Assembly: GCA_008638375.1 (NCBI GenBank)
Contig: CM018036.1
Coordinates: 13,874,328 to 13,938,327 of the forward strand
Direction: 5' to 3'
Origin: Nyssa sinensis
Lineage: Eukaryota; Streptophyta; Magnoliopsida; Cornales; Nyssaceae
DNA: 64,000 nt
Below are positions 12,476-24,014 of the stretch, one piece after another (the first letter of the stretch is position 1; each line of letters opens with the position of its first letter). Made by a program: the position numbers and the translations under genes. The notes beneath the pieces were generated by a model. The model did no database searches and was not told where the DNA came from. It saw only the letters and a program-made list of their open reading frames with translations.

Positions 12476-13402
12476 AAGAAATTTCATCCCGACATTTAGA
12501 AATGTACCTCTATGAATAAACAATTCTGGATACCTAGCGTGGACTTCAGCCTCACGCTCCCAAGTAGCCTCCTCGACCCTTATGATGGCTTCAAAGAACC
12601 TTGACCAAAGGGATGGTCTTGCCCCGCAAAACCTAATCCCTCGAGTCCAATATCTCCATAGGCCTCTCATAATAAGAAACATCACCCTCCACCTGAAGAT
12701 CGACCCAATCTAGCACATGTGAAGGGTCAGGCTCATACTTCCTCAACATTGATACGTGAAAGACGTTATGAACCCCAGATAACTGTAGTGGCAACGCCAA
12801 CTTATAAGCCACCTCACCAACCCTCTCAAGGATCTCAAATGGCCCTATAAACCATGGCAATAGTTTCCTGCTACGCCTAAATCTCCTCAATCCTTGTCGT
12901 GGGGCTACCTTGAGGAACACATGACCCCCAACATCAAATGATAGAGGTCGTCGCCTCTTGTCTACATAACTCTTTTGGCGACTCTGTGTTGTCAACAGAC
13001 ATTGTCTAATCACCTGTATCTTCTCTGTGGTCTCACAGACTATGTCAGGCCCTAAAGTAGCTGTCTCCTCTACCTCGGTCCAACACACCGGTGAACGACA
13101 CGGCCTACCATACAACACCTCAAAAGGTGCCATCTCGATACTAGACTGATAGCTGTTGTTGTAGGAAAACTCTACTAGAACAAGATGATCTTCCCAACTA
13201 CCCCTAAAATCCATCCATAACACATGTTCTAAGCATATCTTCAAGTATCTGAATAGTATGCTCTGACTGACCATTAGTCTAAGGATGGAAAACAGTACTA
13301 AATAGTAGTTGAGTCCCCAAAGCTATCTGAAGACTCTACCAAAACCGTGCAGTGAAAAGTGGGTCTTTGTTTGAAACAAATGGAAACAAGAATCCCATGT
13401 AG
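12473..13402 (-). pseudogene. Gypsy integrase C-terminal part with chromodomain-like tail
   Basis: The main open segment, 13274-12633, carries the end of the integrase core (VEFSYNNSYQSSI) and the GPY-type region: YGRPCRSPVCW, FIGPFEILERVGEVAYKLAL and HNVFHVSMLRKY. A frame change near 12660 leads into 12685-12473 with VEEATWEREAEVHARYPELF, the conserved tail of Tekay-like chromodomains. Between 13275 and 13402 the second catalytic Asp region can be followed only in shifting frames. The tail ends at the stop next to the polypurine tract. In intact elements this part directs integration to chromatin; here it is broken by at least two frameshifts. Confidence 0.85.
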
Positions 13403-13819
13403 TCATACTATCTCTCGGATATACAACCGACTGAGAACATCCACTGAATCAGTCGCTCTAATCGGTAGAAAATGTGTGGACTTCGTCAACCTGTCCATAA
13501 TAACCCAAACTGCATCGTGACCTCTAGGTGACCTCGAAAGACCTATCAGAAAGCCCATAGTAACGAATTCCCACTTCCACTCGGCCACTAGTAATGGCTG
13601 TAATAAACCCCCAGGTCTTTGGTACTCAGCCTTAACCTGCTGGCACGTGAGACATCTCGATACAAACTGTACCACATCTCCCTTCATCCCTGTCCACCAA
13701 TACTGGCAGCGTAAATCATGGTACATCTTAGTGGCCCCTAGGTGCATTGCTAGACGTGAATGATGGAAATCTTTAAGAACATCAGCCCTAAGAGACTCTG
13801 GAACAAAAACTCTACCCAT
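13403..13819 (-). pseudogene. Gypsy integrase N-terminal zinc finger and start of core
   Basis: 138 codons without a stop. Residues about 20-65 hold the HHCC zinc-binding module (HHSRLAMHLGATKMYHD, then CLTCQQVK). Next come PGGLLQPL and the start of the catalytic core (HDAVWVIMDRLTKSTHFLPI). The first catalytic Asp, normally in a TMDF context, is replaced: the sequence reads VTMGF. The frame breaks soon after LYIREIV. Integrase joins cDNA to chromosomal DNA; this copy lacks an essential acidic residue and is interrupted, so it must be inactive. Confidence 0.87.
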
Positions 13820-13891
13820 ATACCTCAGGCTAAGGTCAGAATGAGCTGTCCACCCCTTAAAGCCCTCGGTACTAGCAACTCGTGCTCTAAT

Positions 13892-14460
13892 CTACTCTGC
13901 TTTTGTGTCTTGTAACTGTGCCTCAATAACTCTTCTCAACAGTGTAAGCTGTGCACACATACTGAATAGTGTGGCGTGTTCCTCAGACTCTACAAAGTCT
14001 AAGTCAAACTCACCAATGTCTCCCATCATCTCCCACTCCCTAATAGCAATGCTAGCAATAGTACTCCTCGGCCTCCTACTAAGTGCATTTGCTACGACAT
14101 TGGCCTTCCCAAGATGGTACTGAAGGTCAAAGTCATAATCTTCCATATATTCCATCCATCTCCTCTGCCGAAGGTTCAAGTCCTTCTGCGTGAAAATGTA
14201 TCTAAGACTCTTGTGATCTGAGAACACCTCAAACCTTTCCCCATATAAGTAGTGTCACCAACTCTAAGTGCAAAGATGACGGCAGCTAACTCCAAATCAT
14301 GTGTAGGATAGTTATGTTCATGATTCTTCAACTAGTAAGAACCATAGCTACCACCCTACCCTCCTGCATCAACACACAACCTAGTCCCTCTCGTGAAGTA
14401 TCACAATACATGGTATAGCCAATACCTCCCTCAAGTATAATCAAGGCAGGTGCTGAAGTC
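13892..14460 (-). pseudogene. Gypsy RNase H remnant
   Basis: The open segment 14227-13892 contains [29 protein letters not shown] and [14 protein letters not shown]. The last is the RNase H end motif, normally with ADALSRR; here the Asp is Asn. Upstream, at about 14360-14450, YTMYCDTSREGLGCVLMQ marks the RNase H start, in a frame broken by stops. RNase H removes the RNA strand during reverse transcription. The loss of the terminal Asp and the stops make it non-functional. Confidence 0.85.
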
Positions 14461-14479
14461 AGCTTCCTCTTTAGCTCCT

Positions 14480-15034
14480 AAAATGATTGCTCACAGTCAT
14501 CTATCTACTCAAATCTAATGCCCTTACGCGTTAGACGAGTCATCGGTGCGGCAAGACTAGAAAATCCCTCTATGAACCAACGGTAATATCCGTCCAATCA
14601 TAAGAAACTTTGAATCTCAAACACATCATTCGGCCTCTCCTAACTTATAACAGAGTCAATCTTAGAAGGATCCATAGATACCCAGCTACCTGATACAACA
14701 TGGCCTAGAAACAGCATCTTTTGAAGCCAAAACTCACACTTCGAGAACTTAGCAAACAAATGATGTTCCCTCAAAATCTGTAATACAGTCCATAAGTGAA
14801 CTCTATCTCTCGTCTCAGCGGTAGACTAGTCAAGTCATCCGGAAAGACATCTAGGAACTCATCCACTACTGGCGGTAATACACTCCCTATAACCCCACCC
14901 CCATCTGCTATCAAACTTGCCAACATGTAACTATGACCTCCCCAACTCCTCAAGTCATATAGAGGTGGTACTAGAAAATCTCCATGATCCCCCGTGAAAT
15001 AAAAGCTATCTCCTTCAGGAGTACACACTGTCAC
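14480..15034 (-). pseudogene. Gypsy protease-RT linker fused to RT end by deletion of the RT core
   Basis: The open segment 15034-14771 ends with VVDEFLDVFPDDLTSLP and REIEF, the conserved stretch just before reverse transcriptase. It then passes straight, in another frame, into TVLQILREHHLFAKFSKCEF (about 14700-14790), which in intact elements comes after the YxDD active site. The fingers and palm, including the catalytic Asp pair, are therefore absent. The rest (FLGHVVSG near 14690, then the connection domain to about 14480) has several stops. The likely event is one internal deletion of roughly 0.5 kb. Confidence 0.85.
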
Positions 15035-15196
15035 TCTCCCCCTATAGCAGTCTATACTCGCCCGAAAGTAAACGACCTAATCTATCACCAATTACACGTT
15101 AAACAAAAAGTTAAAATCCTACTCCCCATAAGTTTAACCTAACCATGCCATTTACAATTCATTCTCTATATTAAACAACACGATCATTCATTCATT

Positions 15197-15206
<10 letters not shown>

Positions 15207-15239
<33 letters not shown>
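15207..15239. repeat. TTA microsatellite
   Basis: About eleven uninterrupted TTA/ATT triplets, preceded by TTTA and TTCA repeats. Confidence 0.95.
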
Positions 15240-15241
<2 letters not shown>

Positions 15242-15630
15242 TTTTTTCCTAACTTACTAATAATTTAACGATCTAATTCATTAAAGGCTGATTAAAGTCT
15301 TTTACTCTGTATCTAAGGTATATTTTATATACATTCCTACCTTTATAACTAGGTAATAACCCTTCATGGATCACAACTCCGTTTATTACTGGCTGATGGG
15401 GCGCTATCCATCAACTGTAACACAAGACTTGAGACCAATCCAGTCTGTATAGATATCATAGTCATAGTACTGTAACCCATGTATATCAGGTACTAACCTA
15501 GCATACATATATAAAATCAACAAGCCACAATCAGCAGCTAACATGCAGCCTACCACATAAGCATGCAAGTATACAATCCATCCCAAGAACATACATATAT
15601 ATATATATGAGAGCACAACCGATCAGGTAG

Positions 15631-15742
15631 ATAACTAGGTCCACAACCTATCTCATAAATAACTAGGAACACGACCTACCATATAAATAACTAGATGCAC
15701 AACTTATCTCATAAATAACTAGGCATATGGCCTATCCCATAA
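15631..15742. repeat. 28-bp tandem repeat, four copies
   Basis: Units beginning ATAACTAG start at 15631, 15659, 15687 and 15715, exactly 28 bp apart. The variable middles share ACAACCTATC or a close form. It lies in the gypsy leader and codes for nothing recognisable. Confidence 0.88.
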
Positions 15743-15955
15743 AATATACGATCTATCACTATGGATATGTGTTTCTAATTCTATTCAACCACTATATCAA
15801 ACAATTCACATGCTCTCAGTCAATCGGAAAAACAAGTATAGTGTATAACCGCGCATACTAATACAATAAGTGCACATAAAACATACTACTCAAACCGGCC
15901 CAAATAACTTGAGGTCTAAACTTCTCCCACTGTCCCTAGGTATTCAAAACCTAAA

Positions 15956-15967
15956 GCTCTGATACCA
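15956..15967 (-). promoter_or_regulatory. Gypsy primer-binding site (initiator Met tRNA)
   Basis: On the minus strand TGGTATCAGAGC lies three bases after the 5' LTR end. It is a perfect match to the complement of the plant initiator methionine tRNA 3' end and fixes the element's orientation. Confidence 0.92.
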
Positions 15968-15970
15968 CAT

Positions 15971-18815
15971 TGTCACGACCCCCGATTTTTCACAAACCCG
16001 GGGAGTAATGAAATGAAATAAAAAAAGTAAATAAAGGTCATTAAAGTGGATTTAGTTGATTATGCATTCATTCCCCCATGTTTTCCCAAAATTAAAAATG
16101 AAGACTTACTAATTGACTTAACCAAAATGGTCTCCTAATGTCACTCAAACATCCCTCCAAATGAATAGTCAAAATAAGTCTAAGTCAAGTTCAAAAATGG
16201 CATCCAAAATAACCCCAAATTCCCTCTAAGTATACCTTAGCACAATGGCCCAATTGGGTCCCAAATGTCCTAAGACATAGGTCAAGAATAGGTCAAAAGG
16301 GTCTACGAAAATTGGTCTAAGGAAGTGGCCAAATATGGCCCGATAGGGTGGCCAAACATGGCCCAAAAAAGTGACCAAAAATGGCCCAAATGGGTGCCCA
16401 AACATGGCCCAATAGGGTGCCCAAACATGGCCCAAAAAGATGCCCAAACATTGCTCAAAAAGGTGACCAAACATAGCTAAAAAAGGTGGCCAAACATAGC
16501 TAAAAAAGGTGGCCAAGGGCAAGTGTCAGGAAGCTAACGCGCAAGTCAGGAGGCTAGCGCGCAAGAGGGGCGCACGGGCGCGAGCGCAAAGGGGCAAGGC
16601 AAGCAGCAGGCAGCAGGCGCGTGCCGGGGTGTGGATGGGCGGCTGGTCAGGGCTGGGGCATGTCAGGCTACTAGGGTTGTTTTCCTACAATTTCACTGTA
16701 GCAACAATGTAATTGCTGGGGCTAAATTTCTTTGTTTGCTGCACTAATTTTCTCTGTTTTGTAAATTTTTTTCCAAGTTTTAAAGGCTACTTTTTTCCCA
16801 TTTTTAGTCCATTTCCTCAAGGCTTTCAACCCCCCTTGTTGGCACTTTTCTCACCTATTTATCGGGTGTTTCACACACCTAATTTCTACCTTAATTTCAC
16901 AAAATTTTTAACATAACTTCCTTTGTTTTCCAAGCATTTTGTCGCCTAATATTTTGCAACAATTCATATATATAAGCATGTGTACATTCCATCCTCACTC
17001 GATGGCCACAATTTCATAGAAATTGAACATACATCATTTAAATATACAATTCATCAGACATACACATGTATTTGAACTTAAAGGTTACAAAATTCATGCT
17101 CATTACAATTTTTAGGGCCTTGCCCATTGTGTTCATAATTTACAAGCTTTTCACAATGGAATATAGATGTCTTAGGGCTTATGCCCTTATACACACAAAA
17201 TATGCCCTCAAGGGCCAAATATCTTCCATGGTCCATTTTTCCTCCGCTCTTCAAGACTTCATCAAGTCTCAAGTACCGGGGGCCTCATCTGTAATATGAT
17301 ATCCCACGACGGATCAATTCAATTGCTAGTATGACATAATGCTAATACAAGGAACAAAGTTAAGACGTGGCATGTGCAAGTGTACATTTATAAACTATAT
17401 GCCCTTCCAATTCATCAATACAATGTAATGACAATATACGTGACATACCTATGCAACTCTATACCACACCCATGTCTCATTCACGGATCGCTCCCGTTGG
17501 GTCAGAGTACCAACTGCAATGGCCAATTTTAGGATTTTTCACCACAGGATCTACACCCTCATAATGCATAGCACCAAATGCTCAACCCACTACTATGTTT
17601 TCAAGGAACCACAATATGCCAATATGCATTGATTTTTTTATGCAATCTCAATGAAGCATTTTATCAAATGTATGGCATACACCTTAAATCATGCATGATA
17701 CATAAAGTGAACTATGACTTTCAAATCCCAAGATTTCTTCCACATGAACATATGCTATATACAATCAATTTAAACATATACTTCATGCTACATGTTCACT
17801 ACTTTATCAATTCTTAAAGAACACATAATTACATCAAGCGTCAATGCATTAACCAACCATATTTTCCAAAACATAAAACCTATCCACATGAATATAAGCC
17901 ACAATGCCATAATTTAAACATATAATCAAATTATATATTCATCATTTTAACAAATTCTCAAGAAATTCAAAAATCACACAAGTACACAAATTTTCAACTC
18001 TAAGCTTTTCAAAGAAACTACATCCTAAGTGACTTTTCTAACAACAAGTAAACATATAAATCACTCAATCAACATATAAAACACTCCTAAACTTAACCCT
18101 ATTCTTTATTTAGCAAATATCATACCTAAAAGGATTTTTCTCGACCCTAGGGAGTTGTGTTCGTTGTGCAGCCGAACCGATCGGTGTGAATGTATTCCTT
18201 GGCGTGAGGAACAACTTCCTAGAAGGAAGTCTTGTGAGAATCCTAGCCTAGGGATGTGTTTTGGTTGCTTGAAACTTGGAAAATCCTAGGTTTCTCTTCA
18301 CTTTTCTCCCATGCACGACCTGCTGCTGTATTTCAGACCAAATTCTGATAAAAATTACACTAAGGAGTTGTATTTATAGTAAAGGGGCAAAGGGGCAAGA
18401 TGACCTTTTTGCCCTTAATGAATCCGGGGCCCCGTTACACTACAACCCGTCCTGAAATGCCTCAATTCGACATTTTACTTTCAGCAAAAGTTCTTAAAAT
18501 TATTTTAAATAAAAATTTTCAAAAAAATTTATTTTTGCCTGCGGTCGGGTTTGGCCGGTTCCACCCGAGCCACCAGGGATGCCCTTTTGGTCTAATTTTT
18601 CAAAATATTTCCTGATTAGGCTCAAATTCGCTATAGGAGGTGTATTTTAACATTATAAACATATTTCTCTTCCATGGAATACTCTAATTATGCTCCTAAA
18701 CATGACTTATGACTAAATGATGCATGTAGAACAGTCCTAACCAGGCAAACTAGTACATGAATAGTGCCCTACCGGCAAAAATGAAAAATTTATCCTGATT
18801 TTTTAGATCTTTACA
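15971..18815 (-). repeat. 5' LTR of the gypsy element
   Basis: 2845 bp from TGTAAAGATC (minus-strand start, 18815) to CGTGACA (15971). It matches the 3' LTR throughout, including the GGCCAAACATGG minisatellite, a single copy of the 41-bp repeat and the TATA region. It carries no coding sequence; the frames inside are short. Confidence 0.9.
18371..18379 (-). promoter_or_regulatory. TATA box of the gypsy 5' LTR
   Basis: CTATAAATA on the minus strand. The same box in the same surroundings (just downstream of GCCCCTTTACT) is kept at 12015-12023, near 27597-27605 (slightly altered) and at 40125-40134 in the other copies of this LTR family. That conservation supports it as the element's promoter. 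Confidence 0.72.
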
Positions 18816-20945
18816 TTGAATCAATAGGAAGCCTGTCATAATTAATTAAGTTGTTGAATGCGCTTTATTATGTAGAGTAACATATACACAAATCCCATTA
18901 AAAATTTGTTTATATTTGTTCCATGAAAAATATAGACTTGTCGTTGATCAGTAGTAAATTCTCGTTGTATAGTACCCTGGCTCTTATTTAAAAAGTGTTT
19001 TAAATCTCTATATGACGCTACTTATTTAAATAAAAAAATGTTTTCAAAAATAGTGCGTCGTGTTAAGACAAAAAGTAAAGCGCCAAGAGGCGAACTTCTA
19101 AGCTAACCTTGTTGCCTAAGGTGGGCCAAACAAGACTTTTAGGCCTATGTTTATAGACAATGAAGAGTTGCTAACTAGGGTGAGGCTGAGAAACTTGGGC
19201 CAAAAGTAAGCAAGAAAGTTAAGTGCCATTAGGAGATGCATGACAGATAATGAAATAAATTATAGAATAAGCTGCTATTTAAGAATAAAAATGATCATTT
19301 TGCTCAGTAGTTGTAGTGGGTCAAAGTTGACCATTTTATTCAAAATAGAGAAAAGATTGAGTAAAAGACATAAAATGGCACGTAAAGAACGCGAACTTTA
19401 CATTATTCATAATGTTTTAAACATTATACACAAGTGGTAAGCATAAGAATTAATCGCCACAAGAGTGAGTTGATTAATTCTTTTGAGTAACATATGGCCT
19501 TATGATAAAATAATTGGATATTGGTGTTTTACTAGTCGTTTGGTCCACCTCTAATCCAATTGATTTTTTTCATTTTCTCATCTTTAAATTTCAGTCTTTA
19601 GGACTGAATGGAACTATTTATTCTTTGTGAAATAATAGTTCATTGTAGATTGATTAGTTTAATCTACCCCATATGAGAAGCAGCTTTGTTATATGAGTAT
19701 GATAGTGGCTCTGTCTCATTGAATTATTTGATAGTTTTGGACTTATTTCTTTATGGATTTCCACAATGTTATTTTTTGGTAATAACATGAACACATTGAA
19801 CTAGATTGCATGACTAGATTAGCTTGCGAAGATCTATTGTGCTTACTCGCAAAAATCAGCCTATCAGTGTGTAAACCCTATTTGATTGGAAAGGCCTATA
19901 AGAAACCTTATTTGTAAGGTAGATTGACTTCTGATCCACTAGAGTCAGTTCTAATAGCATATGCGAACTTATGATATTTTGAAAGTTGGGCACATAATAG
20001 AACCTCTTGTTTTCTTACTTTGTTACTTGCATTATGATTGCTCACCTAACTCAAGCATTAGTTGCTTTAAGCATTTTTCAAGAGGTTGAGCATTTCAAAA
20101 TGAAGAATTCAGAAATTCTTCACACTAATTGTAAGCAAGAGTACTTGTTTGATTAGTTCAAGACAATTAAGTGATAAAAATGAGGAAATTGGATTTTGTT
20201 AAATACGGTTAGGTCGATGATGGACACAAATATGTTTTGTGTGGCCTATATCCTTAACCAAGTGCCCTAATGTCAGTTCCTTTAAGCTTGAGAATTGTGA
20301 AAAGCCTAATTTGAAAGGTTTATCACCTTTTAGGGTTTATGTGATTTGTTCACATTATTTATTATTTTTTAGAAAACTTGGCCCTAACTTTTAAAAAATG
20401 ATTCTTTTTAAAAATATTCTTTTTGATAGTTTAAATTGCCATTGAATTTTTAATTGAACACCCTAAATTAAGAAATAGCTAAATTGAGTTGTATAATGAG
20501 AAAACTTTAAAGGATCTTTAACTTTTTGGGTTAATGGAATCTATGGAAGTCACACCATCTCTCGGACGAGGGTGGGAAATTGTTATCTCTTTCTATAATC
20601 GCCCGATCATATTTTGGATAGCGTGAGTGACTTGTCCACCCAGTGGTAGTGTACCATTAGTTGGGATTGTACCACTAGAGGAAGATTCTTGAGATCCTTA
20701 GTTGTGTAGAAGCAAATGTAAAATATTTTCTCAAGCATCTTTATGAGATTGAAAAGGATAAATTTTAGCTATTGCTCCACATGTTTAAGTGAATATCGCT
20801 TCTTATGTAGAGGCAAAAGTTTTTTTATGCTAATAGTGTATGGATGACTGCTATGAGTGATAAGTTGAGCCAAATTAGCAAAAAGAATCAAACTTTGAGA
20901 ATAGTTGATCTCCTTTTTGTGTAGGATTGATTAACTAGGAATTAC
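18816..20945 (+). other. Decayed copia internal region
   Basis: This is the copia body to the right of the gypsy insertion, where protease and integrase should lie. I see no continuous frame. The longest frame here (19240-19440) has no recognisable product. Confidence 0.5.
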
Positions 20946-20949
20946 TGCC

Positions 20950-21600
20950 CTATTTTTTTTTGAAAATGACCTATCCCAAAGGGGATATTGACTATGTAGA
21001 GAGATTTTTCCTAGTGGCGAGAATTGTCTCCATCCACTTTATTCCAGTGATTGTCGCATATGTTGGATCTTAGAAACTTTCTAGATGGACTTAGACATGA
21101 CCTTCTTTATGGAAAATTAGACGATGATTCTATGTAGATAAAGTTTTGGGCTTTAAAGTCAATGAACAAAGAGCGTAAAGTATACTTGCTCAATTGTTCA
21201 TTCGTGACCTAAAGATCGCCTATACAATTTTGGGCTTTAAGGTTAATGAACAAAAAGTGTGCAAGTCTGCTTGCTCAAGTGTTCATTTGTGACCTAAAGC
21301 CATCTCCAAGTCAGTGGAACCTTAGATTTCATCGAAGCAATTGGCTTCACGATGATCAAGGAAGCCACGGATGGTCCAAAGAAAGTATTTTGATCTTTTG
21401 TGTACTTGTTGACGTATATGAAATTAGTTGTCACCACTTGGAGGTGGTTGTATTGTATTGAGGAAGACATTGGTGATGTAGACTATGCTTGGATTTGAGT
21501 TTCATAGAGAATTGCCTTGAAGGGATTTCTTGTTTTGTCTTGAGAAATCTATAAGCAATCTTGTTAGCACAGTCCTAACCTATTGACAGATTGATAGAGC
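20950..21600 (+). pseudogene. Copia reverse transcriptase remnant
   Basis: Shifting frames give, in the right order, PKGDIDYVERFFLVAR and SIHFIPVIVA (about 20970-21060; copia RT normally has PKGNxDYEETFSPVAR and SIR), then GFKVNEQ and KVCK, then PSPSQWNLRF (about 21297-21330; normally SPRQW). CVLVDVYEIS (about 21400-21430) stands where YVDDILL is expected. The Asp pair is therefore altered (VDVY). Many stops and shifts interrupt it. RT copies the element's RNA into DNA; this copy cannot. Its presence confirms the copia identity of the 20-kb composite. Confidence 0.72.
21144..21299 (+). repeat. 84-bp tandem duplication inside the copia RT remnant
   Basis: TTTTGGGCTTTAA begins at 21144 and again at 21228. 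Both copies run through AATGAACAAA to GTGACCTAAAG. The 84-bp offset equals 28 codons, so it would not have shifted the frame when it arose. Confidence 0.85.
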
Positions 21601-21734
21601 CATACTTTAGTTTTGATTATTAGTATTGGATTAGTAGTGAAAGAGAGTTTTTGTGAAATTTCCTATTTGAGCGCAGTTGAGATTCTGAAGTGTACTAGGA
21701 TGTATACTTGATTGTTTTTGTAGCTCTTATTGAT

Positions 21735-21925
21735 GGTTAAATTATTAGAGTAGCTTAGTATTATTCTCCTATCAAATTATTAGAGCAGCATAGTGTTTTG
21801 CTTATATGGTTGGTCAAATTATTAGAGCATCTTAGTGCTTTACTCATATGGTTGGTCAAATTATTATAGCAGCTTAGTGATTTACTCGTATAGATGGTCA
21901 AACTATAAGAGTGACTTAGTGCTTG
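21735..21925 (+). repeat. Tandem repeat of about 50-55 bp, four copies
   Basis: Degenerate units contain TCAAATTATTAGAGCAGCTTAGTG or a variant, then TTTACTCATATGGTTGG. It lies in the copia region downstream of RT, where RNase H would be expected. Confidence 0.75.
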
Positions 21926-23549
21926 CACGTTAGACTATAGTTAATTAGTTTCTATGATGTCTTAGTGATGTCAAGAATACATGGTTAGTTGTCACAATTC
22001 AGACAGTAGTTTGGTTGTAGAGATCCCAATAGCACCTTAACATAGCGTCTTAACATAGTGTCATGTAGGCAGGATGATATGTTCATTAGCTATGATTATA
22101 TGGCAGCTCTAGCATATGCAAATATTATGTTCGGCGCAACTTTATTCCACATTGTTAACAAGCTTGGATGTAACTACAGACGGTGTCTTTCCTTTTGGTG
22201 GTGTATTTTGGACTTAGGGTCCATAAGGATAGAACCGTGCGGTCTCGCCACTAAGTTAGAAGGCTTAGGCTCACTAATGGGCTGGTAGACCAATAGTGGT
22301 GATGGGAGAACCAAACATATTGTCATTATTTTTCACTACACATGTTTAAGATAGAGTTGTACAAAAAGAAGGTGATCCTAAGCCCATACTTAGTGATGTT
22401 TTACATCCTGCGTTTAATGGTTAGGTTTATTTTGGATTTGATGTATTAAACACCATGTGACATTATTTCATCATTATATGATTACGTGTTCATATTGAGA
22501 TAAGTGTTTGATTTTATGAGTATACATGAAAGATGTCAACAGGTTTCAATTGGCTCTCTCACACGAGAAAATTGCCTTAACACTTAGATATCAAGCAAGA
22601 TGAGACATTGAATTCTTAGTTGGAGGGAGAATTCATCTTTATCATATATATGTTGCCTTGACAATAAGGGTCAATATGAGATTTTTTTAAAGAATCGAGC
22701 ATGAAGGTTGACCACACACCTCATGTAACCTGAACAAAACTGAATGTGAACTTTCAAACAAGTGCTAGGAGAGTGACTGGGTTGGAGTGTTCGGGTTAGG
22801 TGCTCTAAGATAGTGACGAGGGGTGCTTGAGATAGCGACAGACGCTAAATAGCGACTAGACTAAGATTCGTACGACGTATATTCTTATTTTTATAAGATT
22901 GAGATTGATATGCCCAATTGAGTGGGAGCTCCGTTGTAGCATACATTACATACCGTATGTGATATTGATGTGACCTTTAATAAAGAGAGTGACTGAATGT
23001 ATCCCTACTTCGTCACTGTGTGAGCTTTGAAAACCACTTTGAGTTTCACTGTGCCCTTTGTGACCTAGGACTACGTTATGAAGAGAAAGCTTGATGTTGC
23101 TACATTAGTATGTTGCTAAAGGACCATGATTGATGCAGGTCCGGCAGAGCATGTCTAGGGAAACAGTTAAGTTTAATTAGATTAACGTAAGTCACTAGGG
23201 AAGATGGTTCCGTAATATACTATTGTGTTATGACTCATAGCCTAGGAGATCTGTCGGTTTATGTATTTATCGATGTGATCATAAGTACAATACAGATTGA
23301 AGGGTTCAAGCATCGCATTGAGATTAGTTCTCGTAAGGGATAAGCGATGTTGAATCTCGTATAACGAAATAGTCTGAGGCATGGATGAGATCATTTGTCT
23401 ATTTGTAGTGAGGTACTATGTTGGTGTGATGGTAGCTAGATATTGTATTCCTACCTCGATCTTTCTCGTCCGACCGTCACGATTCATTTCTTGTGTGTGA
23501 AAGGTGATGTGGAGAACTTAATACTCACCCTATATGGATGAGTATGAGA
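21926..23549 (+). other. Copia 3' internal region, decayed
   Basis: Expected to hold RNase H and the tract before the 3' LTR. No frame can be assigned. The bases before the LTR, ATGAGTATGAGA, are a degraded version of the purine-rich GTGGGAGA usually seen before copia LTRs. Confidence 0.5.
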
Positions 23550-24009
23550 TGTTGGATATTGGGTTGGGTTTGACCCGAACCCATAGCTATTTGGGCATCC
23601 ACAAAATTTGAATGAGAGTTCTGATAAGGTATAGATTCTCACCAGTATTTGGTTGGTTTTGAAATTCAACCAACGCAGATATATATATATATATATATGC
23701 ATTTTTGGTTATGTGATGTGTGTGGGAAGATATTTTTGTTATCCGAAAACTCTCATGGTTCTTGGTTTCTTCTAGTTTTCTCTGAGATTCTTCCGAGGTT
23801 ATCATCGCAAGGCCTCTAAACTTGGATTATGGAAATACATAGGCGACTCGATTTTGTAGCCATCCTATTGATGAGAAAGATTTCTATATCGACATACATG
23901 ACAGAGAAGCTCATAATACAAGTTGGTTCCTTCCGCTTTCGCGAACCTAGATTACAAGCTAAGAGGTAACCGGGTTCAGACCCGATTGTTATTTCATATA
24001 TTTCCTTCA
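23550..24009 (+). repeat. 3' LTR of the copia element
   Basis: Starts TGTTGGATATTGGG and ends CCTTCA, followed by the ATTCA target duplication at 24010-24014. It has a short TA microsatellite (about 23680-23698) that is much shorter in the 5' LTR. Confidence 0.86.
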
Positions 24010-24014
24010 ATTCA

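Larger units (their letters stand above)
15035..15955 (-). other. Leader region of the gypsy element; gag absent
   Basis: Between the PBS and the protease remnant, where gag should lie, no capsid-like or zinc-knuckle frame is present. The stretch holds a TTA microsatellite and a 28-bp tandem repeat, described separately. Confidence 0.6.
6370..18815 (-). mobile_element. Ty3/gypsy chromovirus-like element (Tekay/Del-like), nested in copia
   Basis: Minus-strand element with 5' LTR 15971-18815, PBS 15956-15967, pol remnants 12473-15034, polypurine tract about 12457-12475 and 3' LTR 6370-12456. Integrase and chromodomain-like phrases (YGRPCRSPVCWTEV, VEEATWEREAEV) are those of the Tekay/Del group, an assignment from memory of the family. 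The internal region is only about 3.5 kb: gag and the reverse-transcriptase core are gone, so the element cannot move by itself. No matching target duplication was found (TTTAT on the left, TTGAA on the right), which points to decay or recombination at an outer LTR end. Confidence 0.85.
3884..24009 (+). mobile_element. Ty1/copia retrotransposon, 20.1 kb including nested insertions
   Basis: Two similar LTRs, both beginning TGTTGGATATT, lie at 3884-4329 and 23550-24009. They are flanked by the same 5 bases, ATTCA, at 3879-3883 and 24010-24014. A primer-binding site directly after the left LTR sets plus orientation. The copia origin is confirmed by a decayed reverse transcriptase near 20950-21600. 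Without the gypsy insertion at 6370-18815 the internal part is about 6.8 kb. All coding sequence is broken by stops and frameshifts. The LTRs differ by many substitutions and small indels, so the insertion is old. The clade cannot be set with confidence. Confidence 0.85.

Noticed and set aside
15956..15967. tRNA-like sequence
   Set aside because: Only the 12 bases complementary to a tRNA end are present. It is a primer-binding site, not a tRNA gene; the same applies at 4331 and 59976.
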